Of a DNA stretch of 64,000 nucleotides, positions 28,853 through 38,003 are shown piece by piece. Location of the stretch: positions 1,729,317-1,793,316 of the forward strand of contig CAJSYZ010000012.1 in NCBI GenBank assembly GCA_910574455.1, given 5' to 3'. The translations under genes and the position numbers were made by a program. The notes beneath the pieces are model-generated. The model saw only the letters and a program-made list of their open reading frames with translations. It did not search any database and had not been told where the DNA came from. Position 1 is the stretch's first letter. Every line of letters begins with the position of its first letter. The stretch comes from Trichaptum fuscoviolaceum (taxonomy: Eukaryota; Basidiomycota; Agaricomycetes; Hymenochaetales; Trichaptaceae).

Positions 28853-29564
28853 TATAGAGGCTCAAAGGTTGAATGGCAGGTAGTGTCGAGCAGTCACCAC
28901 TCAAGTCCAATGATGCAGACATTGACGAAGCAGAGAGCCTGAATCACTGCAAAGCGATGGGCAAAGTATATGCAGAAGTTAGAATGGTTGGGGAGCTGTT
29001 ATAACTGACGAGCATGTTGATGCGAAGTTCCTTGGAAGTAATGAGACATGAGCAAAGAGAGACAAGAGAGAAGAATGGCACATACCATGTCAGGTTACCC
29101 AATCACTGGCATCCCAAGTCTTGGCAAGTACTAGTACTTGACTCGGTAGCTGGTAATATCACTGAGATATAAGGTTGTCCTTCGGGTGGCTTCTCATCGG
29201 ACGATGAAGATCTCCAATGGCGTTGGTTTACGCAAAGATATTTACTATCCCGTCGGCCTGGGATCCATCTTGGGCTGGGTCATAGTCAGGTGGGCTGTAG
29301 GAAAATTCCGGCTCTCCAGTTGACATAGCGCACCCAACAACTATCTGCATCTCGAGACTGATGTATGCGAGGTATACCTCATCGACCTTACTTGCTGAAC
29401 GAAAGAATGTCCTGTCGGCATTGGCCTGTTTGATGGCAGCCCAGTTGGCGCTGCTCAAGCGCACACTGTGTTTGAGGTAAGCAAGACTATTGAAGTGTGA
29501 ACCTCTTTGAAATCGAGCGGAGGGAAATCGTGATCATTGCTGCTGCTGTTGTGAGTATCGAGGT
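28853..29564 (-). other. Interior of the Mutator-like element with one exon-like frame
   Basis: A minus-strand frame at 29464-29228 (78 residues, ...KVDEVYLAYISLEMQIVVGC...) is preceded by an ACACAG acceptor-like site and ends in a stop. It could be the last exon of a captured gene. No other support is seen. Confidence 0.25.
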
Positions 29565-30064
29565 TTGAGGTTCGGGTATACGGAAGGGGTCAGAAATAGA
29601 TTCTCACGACTCGGAGGGTCACATATATACACTTTACGGAGGTCAGATAATGGTTCTACGAGGGGTCAGAAATCAATTCTCCGGGGGGTTGGATTTACAT
29701 ACACCTTTTGTTGGATTTACATACTTTTGAGAGGTTGGATTTGCATACTTTGAGAGGTTGAATTTAAATACTTTGAAGGGTTGGAATTGGATACTATTAA
29801 GGGTCAGAAATGCATACATTGAAGGGTTGGATTCTTGTAAATGCCGAGGTTGGATTTAGATAACTCAAATTGTCATATATTGATTCTCAAATTGTCAGAT
29901 ATTATTTCACAAGTTGTCCGATATTACTTTTAAAATGTTGGCAATAGCCGTTATAATTGTCAGATTTATGTATTATAAGGGGTTGGATTTATATAAGTCG
30001 ATGTGTCAGATTATGATAAAACGCGGGTCAGATAGGAACATTGAGGTGCTGAAATCCTATCTTG
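29565..30064. repeat. Right degenerate-repeat arm of the Mutator-like element
   Basis: Repeated GGTTGGATTT and GGGTCAGA units at 20-30-bp intervals, the inverted counterpart of 13330-13375 plus 25998-26450. It ends in the ~37-bp TIR core and the CAAACACCTTC duplication. Confidence 0.7.
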
Positions 30065-30075
30065 CAAACACCTTC

Positions 30076-31030
30076 TTGCCCGTCGTCCATACGAGAGCCT
30101 GAAGGACAGAGCAGAAGTAAGAAAGACGACGACGACGGTCGTGCGTGCAGATTGCGCGCCACGACCCTGAGAATCGCGTGAAATTACTACATATGGTATG
30201 TCTCAAACATTTTACCTGCTTCAAACATATGAATAACATACACATTGAATTTTTGATAGACACTTTGAGCTCAGGCACAATATTGTATTAGCTTTATTGC
30301 ATGCTAATGTATGTGTACAAAAAAAAGGGAGGCTACAGGGTGTGCTAAATTGGGTATAAATAGATAACTACACTAGAAATGCATGATCCATGCATATTTG
30401 TTCTAATTCTTTGATTTCTCTCATATCATACATTGCTTGGATCGCTTTAGCATTTTACTAAAATACTATATGTATATTTATATATCTCTCATAAAGTTTC
30501 ATTTCTAGCAGCGGTTTCTAAGAGGCTATAGAAATGAAATAATCCCGAAAAGTGGCCATTTTGTGCACTTTTGGGTCAAATTTCAAGATTCGCAGCTAAT
30601 TACACCTTATTAATGACAATCAAAAATTATATTTATGCTACATAACTATACTAGACATACTATTTGAGCATAATTAAGTGTTAGAATGAAAGTTATAAGT
30701 AAAACACTTGTGAAGTGCACAAATGTTTCCGAGAGTTGAACACATTTGTAGAAGTTTCACTCGAAGTGATGCATTCAAAGCACCACTTTCGAGTTCAACC
30801 ACTTCCACAGCACCTATCACCGTAATTCTTTTTTATATCGCTTTGTATTGCTTAGTTACACCATTTGAAAGAAAAATGAAAGTCTCAGAGACACTCAAAA
30901 AAATACAAATGAATAAATACTGTTAGAACAGCACTTTTTAGCACTGTTATGCTACTTGTTCAACAACAAAGTACATGAATGCTATTAAATTATATATGAT
31001 AATTTAATATCAGACTATTTGTGCTGCGTA
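30076..31030. other. AT-rich own DNA of the 20.5-kb element, no gene seen
   Basis: About 950 bp of AT-rich sequence with short frames only. Nothing recognisable. Confidence 0.4.
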
Positions 31031-31034
31031 GATC

Positions 31035-31176
31035 AGTGTGCCTGAGACACACTCAAATGATTGTTTTAATTTTGAGTGAAAAGTGTATCCGGCGATGCCT
31101 CGGATGAATGTTCCGGGAATCGCCGGACACACTTTGAGGAGGTAGACGTGTCGAAGGCCACCTTCGACAACGTCTT
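31035..31176. repeat. Cluster of three hairpins
   Basis: Three consecutive inverted repeats: AGTGTG/CACACT (31035-31053); AAGTGTATCCGGCGAT pairing with 31119-31134 (15 of 16 bp); and AGACGTGTCGAAGG pairing with 31161-31176. The GC-rich stems stand out from the AT-rich surroundings. They may be remains of a small foldback element or a structured RNA; I cannot tell which. Confidence 0.5.
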
Positions 31177-31179
31177 CAA

Positions 31180-32514
31180 ATTGTTTGATTCACTCCTTGC
31201 AGACAATTCTTTTATGTTTCAAATGTATATATATTCGCAATTGTATCTAAGTAATAAAATACATAATCCTAATACAAAAAAAAGAGAAAAAGCATACTAG
31301 GATGAGCCTTCGCGTCCGTGCGCAATCTTCGTGATCAGCACCGGACGCAGACGCAAAGGCTCATTGTTGCCTGAATCATCCTGTCTCGCTGTGCCTCATT
31401 GTGCCTCTGTGCATCCCGTTCCCAACTGTACCTCTCGCACCGCCGCTTGTTCTTGTCACGTAGTATTTGCGTGAAGCTTGCGTTGTTGACTGATTCTGAC
31501 GTGTACCAGGCTTAGAACTGATGTTCGAGCCATACCGTGCACGCTTCCGGAGCCTTTCACCGCTAGGACCAGCGGTGGGGTGTGCTATGGAGTACAAAGG
31601 CTTATCTGAAGGACCTGCAGCCTTTGGTGTCAGTGAGGGTGTTTGCTGTGTCTGGTATCTTACAATAGCTGGTGTTGCAATCGCTTGCAAGTAAGTGCCT
31701 GACAAGCACATTTATACGATTTGCGTCCCCTGACTGCGAGGCATAAAGGTAGTTGTTGGCTGCATCAAGGTGGACCAGCGCAGGGAAGAAATCTCTTGCA
31801 ATAATGTGTAACAGAGCCGCTGTTGGGAGCGGAGACGGTGGAGACTCTCGCTATCGGCGCTGCAATTGTTGCGGTTGTCGTCCTCGGGTTTGGGAGAGCG
31901 GAGGAGTGACTGGAATGGAGTGAGTCCTGTGGTATCATTGGCGTGCTCACAATGAAGACGAGGGTGAAGGTTCACGTCGCACCTATGTGATGTGTAAAAA
32001 GTTTAGTAACATTTAAAGAAGATTTTCAGTATTACACACCTGCCACATTTGCGGCTTTCCTGCTGAACCCACGCAAGCAAGATTGCGTTTTCATCCTTCC
32101 AGCATGAGTCTTGAGGCAAAAAAAGGAGAGAAAAATAGGAGAAACGACGATTTGTCGTGAAAGTGGAAGAGAAGGACAAAGGCGAGCAGGCCGCGCGCGC
32201 GTGCCTTCGTCGTAAGCGCCGGCGCTTACTTTTGCGTAGTGTCGCAACATTAATTAAAAAGCAGCTGCTACGTCATATACAAATTAAAAAAGATTTACCT
32301 ATTGTGATAGCTTAAAGCTATTTTATATCAAATTACGAGGGGCTAGGCCCCGGTAGCGAAATTATTGCAGTGCAAACGTGCCAGGTATTGAAACCAGGCT
32401 GTATTACCAAATTCAGCCTGGTCCCAGACGCGGGATGCATGCCGTGAGGTGCCGTGAGGCGGCACCCCGGCATTAAGCTGCCGCGCAGCGCAAAGAAGCC
32501 ATGATTCTGTTATC
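31180..32514. other. Right inner part of the 20.5-kb element, no convincing gene
   Basis: Contains a Ser/Thr/Arg-rich minus-strand frame (31711-31376) and shorter ones, none recognised. A further imperfect hairpin is formed by TGAGCCTTCGCGTCCG and a partner near 31342-31363. Confidence 0.35.
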
Positions 32515-32580
32515 GCGATAACTATACAAACGGGTTGCGATAATTACCGCAATTCTATAAGATTATTAGTTGGTACGGCT

Positions 32581-32907
32581 CGTGACTAGCCAGACTAGGT
32601 ATGCCAGGCGGTTGCAGGTCGTCACCTTGAGGTACTAGCGGATTAATGAGCGTATGTTGGTAAGTGAATGTACATGTGCCGTGGCGGGTCGTCGTAAATA
32701 AGTGTGTGTATGCATGCATGGTTGTCGGGACGGTGGTGCGGGATAGGTCACGTGAGCGGGGGATCTTGCGGGGGATCGTGCAAGTCGGGAAAGAGGTTTC
32801 GCGCCGGGAATCCAATGGCGGGATTCTCCCCGCGGGATTGCCCGCTCATGTCGGGATCCTTGGCGGGAAAGTGCGAAAAATAGGAAGAGGAGCCCGGGAT
32901 CTCGACA
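32581..32907 (-). repeat. Family-B LTR, 5' half (minus strand), split copy
   Basis: Resumes exactly where 11571-12083 stopped, beginning with the duplicated CGTGACTA and ending CTCGACA, the reverse complement of the TGTCGAG start of the LTR. Confidence 0.8.
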
Positions 32908-33014
32908 CTAACCTCTGGTTAGCAGTAGCTAATATACTTCTTTTATCCCTCAACCTTTCTTGCTGAGATTGAGTAGAGGCACAGCCCAGTGGTCATTATT
33001 GTCACTGCTAGCTG

Positions 33015-33262
33015 TTGCTGATATTGGTAAGTGAATGTACGTGCACTGTGGTGGGCTGTTGTAAATGAGTGTGCATATGTGTGTGTGATTGCCGGAGCAG
33101 CGGTGTGCTATGGGTCACATAATCAGTGAATTGTGTAAGTTGGGAAATGGGTTTTGCAATGGGAATCCAAGGGCAGGATTCTGCCACCAGAATTGTCTGA
33201 TCATGTCAGGATCCTTGGCGGGAAAGTGCGAAAAATAGGAAAAGGAACCCGGGATATTGACA
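33015..33262 (-). repeat. Decayed family-B LTR 5' fragment
   Basis: A second, older copy of the sequence at about 32657-32907. Many positions where the fresher copy has CG read TG or CA here, the pattern left by deamination of methylated CpG. It ends TATTGACA. Confidence 0.65.
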
Positions 33263-33420
33263 TCTGGCAAGGTCACCGGCACTCAGCTCACACTTGATGA
33301 GTATATTGTCTGGGTATGTCCAAGATTCTTCATAAGGCAATCAGGGTTGGGTAAAAAAAAGTACAAAAGTGGTGCACTGTCATCCTTTTCTGAATATGCT
33401 GTGATTCAATAACAGATTAA

Positions 33421-33560
33421 TCCGGGCTAGTCTCGTAACCAGACCAGGCTACTTTTTTGTATTTGTCTGCTGTAGCAGACACGGCGTAGCCGGTCTGGGA
33501 TCTCTAGCCAAAATTTAAAGTGCTATCATATTGAGTTTGAAATTAATTCAAATGAGGCTG
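33421..33560 (+). repeat. Left arm of an inverted repeat (~140 bp)
   Basis: Pairs, as reverse complement, with 34881-35023 (shared CCGGGCTAG, CTGCTGTAGCAGAC/GTCTGCTACGCAGAC, GCTATCATATTGAGTTTGAA). The pair encloses about 1.3 kb, including a solo LTR. Probably TIRs of an old non-autonomous element; no target duplication was found. Confidence 0.65.
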
Positions 33561-33959
33561 TAATTTCGTGGGTACAATGATGTAATGTGTGATTAAAAGC
33601 TTAATTCAATAAATGCGGGGTCTGCGTCACAAAAGTATCTCTGTATTGCCGTCCCTCCGCACAAGCTCTCGCTGCATGTGAATCATCACGTCGCCACACT
33701 GGCATCCACTGAAGCATCTGTATACATCTGCATATCTGCATCCCTTGTACATTGACACTTGCTTGACGCAAGAGAGATTTTGTTTGGGTTAGTGAGGCAC
33801 AAGAATTTGAGTGGGTGTATGCATAATACATACTGAGCATAAGCCACAGCACCCACAAGTAATACATAAAAAATGAGACTGCATACACCGAGAGATACAG
33901 AATAGCGTACTCACCACATCTCTGAAATGCTCGAGCGTTGTTCATGGACGGGAGGGCCA
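33561..33959 (-). other. Unrecognised frame interrupted at its start by a solo LTR
   Basis: A minus-strand frame (33960-33601, 119 residues) with a hydrophobic N-terminal part (LYLSVYAVSFFMYYLWVLWL) opens exactly at the LTR junction. It may be a fragment of a membrane protein or chance. No family recognised. Confidence 0.2.
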
Positions 33960-34764
33960 TGTCACGACAACACCTAAGACCCTACGAACAAACATTCCCG
34001 CACCATCACAAATCCCGACATCAATCCCGACATCCGGTCCCGGCTCCCGCGACCCGGACCTCATGCCAAACATTTCCAAATACACAACAAACATCACGAA
34101 CACGTTCCACGACCACGCCTTACGAACACGCCTTACGAACACGCCTTACGAACACGCCCTACGGACATTCTGACAGGACCACGCCCCAGACTACCATTCA
34201 TTCCTACTTCATTCCCATAAAACCCCGAAATCTATCTATTATCCTTTATCACCATTTTCAAATCACTCTGATCACATTCCCGTCTCCCTTTGTTCTAACA
34301 TACATTCCCGGTTCCTCGTGTAAGCTACACACCCCACGATAATTCTCCAAATCCCGCGTGTCGCTACACAACTCACCTCCACATCCCAAAAACATATCTC
34401 ACTTCCCATTTCTTATCTCAGACTCTTACGCGTATATAAACTTGTAGAAACTCGTCATGTATCCCTCGACTCGAATATCACAAGTCTTCAGGCTACTCTA
34501 TGTGCTAGGCCCTCGAGATCCATCCTTGCTTTCTCATATGCTCTCTCTCTCGCTTCCCGACTATCTTCTCGCTTCTCGACTTTAAGCTACGCCCTGTCTC
34601 CCATTCCCAAGGTATCAATCCCGGTGAATTAGGATCGTGGGAACTTCGCCCAGATCCCGAATACTTCGTCTCTACTCAGCTCGATTCCGCAAATCTCTCG
34701 CCTTCCCTATTTTCCTTGCGCTCTCTTACCTCGTGACCACCCTTAGGCAAGGCTTGGCCTGACA
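33960..34764 (+). repeat. Family-C solo LTR (805 bp) with GGCCA target duplication
   Basis: TGTCACGACAACACC...GGCCTGACA, flanked by GGCCA at 33955-33959 and 34765-34769. A TATATAAA box is near 34433. It is related to the solo LTR at 36411-37202: same TGTCACGAC start, CCTGACA end, and GACTCGAATATCA block downstream of the TATA box. Confidence 0.9.
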
Positions 34765-34880
34765 GGCCAAAAGTGTTTGTCACAAACTGGTGGAGACATC
34801 TGAGTTGGCGTGACAGAAATATGAGTTCTCAAGTAAAGTCTAAAATAATGCTAGCCTTACGTGAGCAGAACCTATGATAT

Positions 34881-35023
34881 CACTGCTCCATTTGGATTGA
34901 TTTCAAACTCAATATGATAGTGCCAAATATTTTTGCTAGAGATACCAGGCCGGCTAGCGCCGCGTCTGCTACGCAGACTTTTTCCGAAGCAGCCTGGCCT
35001 GGTCATGAGGCTAAATCCGGGCT
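34881..35023 (-). repeat. Right arm of the inverted repeat
   Basis: Inverted counterpart of 33421-33560. The MITE at 35039 sits just outside it. Confidence 0.65.
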
Positions 35024-35038
35024 GGCGTTGCTGACAGT

Positions 35039-35421
35039 GGATGCCTTCCCGTAAGAATTTAGGACGGCGGAGGCTGTCCTAAATCTTTGAAACTCCATCA
35101 GGTACAGGTTTAGGACAGCCATCCTAAACTGTAAGCAACATCTAGGACGGGTCCTAAATTCCTTTCCGGTTGCCACAGTGAGGTCTGCCGGATTATTTTC
35201 ATAGATAAAATTGCTTAAAATGGAAGCGGGTGCGTCACATAATCTTCACTTCTACTAAATATGGTATGTGAGAACGCTGCTGTAATGTTTAGAGCCCTTC
35301 CTTGATCTCAGAAATTTAGGACAACCGATGTCAACCGGAAAGTTGGCTCCGTTCCCGGATAATATTCGGAAGAGGATTTAGGATAGGAATCGTCGTCCTA
35401 AATCCTTACGGGAAGGCATCC
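35039..35421. mobile_element. 383-bp MITE with ~30-bp TIRs
   Basis: Ends are GGATGCCTTCCCGTAAG... and its inverted copy ...CTTACGGGAAGGCATCC, continuing with ATTTAGGACG. AGT flanks both sides (35036-35038 and 35422-35424). A 3-bp duplication suggests a Harbinger- or CACTA-type source. Repeated TTTAGGACG/CGTCCTAAA motifs lie inside. No ORF. Confidence 0.75.
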
Positions 35422-35495
35422 AGTCCTGGATTAAGCCAAATCTGCTGTGGTGATCATCCTTATGCACTGATTTTGTCCCGAAACACCGTATTTTA

Positions 35496-36052
35496 CACCC
35501 ATTTGCATAAAGGATGACAGTCCGTTAAAAAAGAGAAGTTTCACAAGTAAAGGAAAGCCGGAGCTCGGGATGTAACGGCGAGAAGTTCCGAGTCTGTCGT
35601 CATTGGCTAGAAAAGAAATCAGCCAATGACTCTGCAGCGATCTTTGGCCGGATGACGACATTTGGGGACCGACCGTGCCGGTTTACTTAATTCGGAGAAC
35701 ATTTGTAGACCAACTGGGCTGCCTTACTTTATTTGGCTTCCCGTCACTTCGGCATTGCTCTTCACATAACACACAGCAAACATCGGAGGCTGTCTCAAAG
35801 TGTGACAAGGTCTATGAAGCGGTGTCCCTTCTTTCAAGGGCTGTCAATTGTTGAGACAAAATGCTTGAGACAGCCTTCCTCAGCCAATCACTGACCAGAA
35901 ATGTAAGAATTGTCTGAAAGAAAGACAGACCTTTGAAGAAGTGACAATACTTTACAACCCCTGTCTTGATTTCAGACAGCCTCTTGTGTTTCCCGTGACA
36001 AACTCTTCTTTCTCTTTTTTTCCCCAACTGTCATCCTTTATGAAAGTGGGTG
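35496..36052. repeat. Inverted-repeat unit next to the KDZ element
   Basis: CACCCATTTGCATAAAGGAT (35496-) and its inverted copy ending 36052 bracket about 560 bp. Within it is a smaller foldback, GAGGCTGTCTCAA (near 35788) with TTGAGACAGCC (near 35863). No target duplication was found, so the element status is tentative. Confidence 0.45.
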
Positions 36053-36084
36053 CAAGGCCATCAGACAACAAGGCAACTCTTCAG

Positions 36085-36328
36085 CACCTAATGAACCCAA
36101 GGACTGAAGCACAAGTGCCTGGACACCACCGAGAGGTGACCGGGCAAATGTGCTTGGGGTTTGGCTGAGGGTAAGTATTTTAATACCTGGCCCAATAGCT
36201 CGAGACCTTCTATAGATCTCGAGCTATTCGGCCAGGTGACAGCTAGGACCCTGGCAAGGGTCCTTCCGATCACCGGTGTGTGTACACCGCCGGTCCCTCA
36301 CTCCAGGGTCTAAGGGTCACCGGTTGTG
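36085..36328 (+). repeat. Left TIR of the KDZ element
   Basis: Starts CACCTAATGAACCCAAGGAC. It contains a series of palindromes: AGCTCGAGA/TCTCGAGCT, GGACCCTGG/CCAGGGTCC-type, CACCGGTGTG/CACACCGG-type and GGGTCACCGGTT/AACCGGTGACCC. Such dense dyads near transposon ends are candidate transposase binding sites. Confidence 0.85.
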
Positions 36329-36410
36329 TCTACAACCGGTGACCCGGTTGCCCTACCCCGACGCGCCACCCGCCCTTGCGCGCCACCACTGCATCTCCCT
36401 TCCCCGTAAG

Positions 36411-37202
36411 TGTCACGACGTGACATAACCCTTTCCCCTTCGGGGTGCATCCCGGGGATTTTACCAAATCCCGCTTGGGATATCTTGCCCTCGGGAAATA
36501 TCCCGGGGTCCATTCCCTTCGGGATCTCTCCCTTTCGGGATTTATCCCGGGGTTCTACCCTATGGACTTTCCCGAAGTCCCTTTTCCCTCTTCCTCATGT
36601 CTCCCTCATGTTCCCTCACCTGTTTTCCTCATTCCTCCTTCATTACTCCGATTTTCCAATGTTCTACACATGTCCTGTCACTCCTTTGTTATTCCTTTCC
36701 ATTTCCTGCCTTAGCTCTACATGTGCAAGGCCTCATTGTCTACCGCATTGCCCGCATCCCCGATTTTCCCACGCTTCCGGAATCCCGGTATCTCTGTCCT
36801 TTCTCTATATAAACCCATAGCATTTGTACATAGATACCTGGACTCGAATATCATAAGTCTTTGGGCCTAGCTAGTGGCCAGGCTTTCGAGATCCACCATG
36901 CCTTTGTCTTGTCTCCAAATCTAGCTTGCTTGTTGTCTAGTGCTCTAGACTATCTTTTGTGTTTGACCCGGACGTCTCGAGCCTTGCGCGGGAGCACCCC
37001 GAAGTCCCCTCGTCGTCGGTCACCTTTGTCGGATGCCGGAAGCCCCGGATCCTGGTTATACTCGCCTCTCGTCTCTCGTCTCTGTTCTCTTTGCTTCACT
37101 CTTAGATTCGATCTCGCAGGACATCATGTCTTGATAGGCATGATCTCATTTGTTTATGATAGACAAGACACCACAAGGCATGCATCGGGTCCAAGCCTGA
37201 CA
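36411..37202 (+). repeat. Family-C solo LTR (792 bp) with GTAAG target duplication
   Basis: TGTCACGACGTGACA...AAGCCTGACA, flanked by GTAAG at 36406-36410 and 37203-37207. It sits just inside the left TIR of the KDZ element. Rich in CGGGA/TCCCG motifs, with a TATATAAA box near 36807. Confidence 0.9.
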
Positions 37203-38003
37203 GTAAGCCCGTATCTTTTTAAATACTTCTTCAAATATTATGCCAATAGTATATTCAGAATCGCATCTGTATGTAGTATCTTTATGTACCATTATATTTA
37301 GAGTTAAGTTTAAATGCAAATTTAAATTCACTTATCTCTTTGAAAGTGTGACCATTCCCAGGGAGCGTGCGCGTGTGTCTCTATACCGAGACAAGTTCAC
37401 ACGCGATTTCTACGTGGTTTCATTGCTTCCTCGACATCTCGGAACCTTTTCCTTCTTCTTCACGAACTATGATGTTGATCTAAGACGATCCAATGACGGA
37501 TCGTCTCGCACATATAAATTGTACGAACGGATGTGTTTATATACTCCGTATTCTTGTCTCGCATGTATGTTGTAGTCACGCATAGAGACAATTTGTCTGA
37601 GTAACTGGGAGTTTCCGTCTGGCTATTGATTTTTGTTCCAGGATGATTGCACTAATCTAGTATTGGAGTACTTAAGTATACAGTATAATCGCTCGGATCT
37701 GTACATTATTTTAGCTATAGACCACACGGCCGCAGTGCTTTGTCTACTAATTACTCTGTGTACCTAAACTACGGATTCTGGTACAGATTTGACAGTCGCA
37801 CGCAGTTAAAGTAATTAAGCGCCATCGGACCTGATAGGCGCGTACCACACGTGCGATCGACGTCACGGTCAGATCGGCATCTATTATTATCTATTATAAC
37901 TATCGTGGCCTCATCGTCTTTTCACTTCCATCTGCACTTCTGCATTGCACGGCTTGTACCTGCTCTCCTATCTCTTTTTAATTCTAATGGACTCTCCTTT
38001 ACA
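37203..38003. other. KDZ element 5' region, no gene seen
   Basis: About 800 bp, AT-rich, between the solo LTR and the transposase start. Presumably promoter and leader of the transposase gene. Confidence 0.4.

Larger units (their letters stand above)
13330..30064. mobile_element. ~16.7-kb Mutator-like TIR element with degenerate repeat arms (11-bp TSD)
   Basis: CAAACACCTTC occurs at 13319-13329 and 30065-30075. Immediately inside, the ends are inverted copies: left CAAAATAGGATTTCAGCACC..., right (reverse complement) CAAGATAGGATTTCAGCACC..., with only two mismatches over about 37 bp. A 9-11-bp duplication is typical of MULEs. Each arm continues for about 450-500 bp as a degenerate repeat. No MULE transposase is visible, so it is non-autonomous. 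Its interior received the gypsy element and a solo LTR. Without these it is about 3.3 kb. Confidence 0.75.
12084..32580. mobile_element. ~20.5-kb TIR element inserted in a family-B LTR (8-bp TSD)
   Basis: CGTGACTA occurs at 12076-12083 and at 32581-32588, and the LTR halves on either side are exactly complementary pieces of one LTR, so everything between is an insertion. The ends form imperfect terminal inverted repeats of about 65 bp: left CACCAGTACCAGCTAATAAT..., right (reverse complement) AGCCGTACCAACTAATAAT.... Inside each TIR is a GTTATCGCGATAAC-like palindrome. Removing the nested 16.7-kb element leaves about 3.75 kb of its own DNA with no transposase seen, so it is non-autonomous. An 8-bp duplication fits hAT or KDZ; the left CACC terminus resembles the KDZ element at 36085. 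Superfamily is uncertain. Confidence 0.75.

Noticed and set aside
12084..32580. A Starship-type giant element
   Set aside because: No tyrosine-recombinase captain gene is seen; the size is explained by nested insertions.
11571..32907. Target duplication for the split family-B LTR itself
   Set aside because: The outer flanks GCAAA and CTAAC do not match, so its insertion site could not be confirmed.
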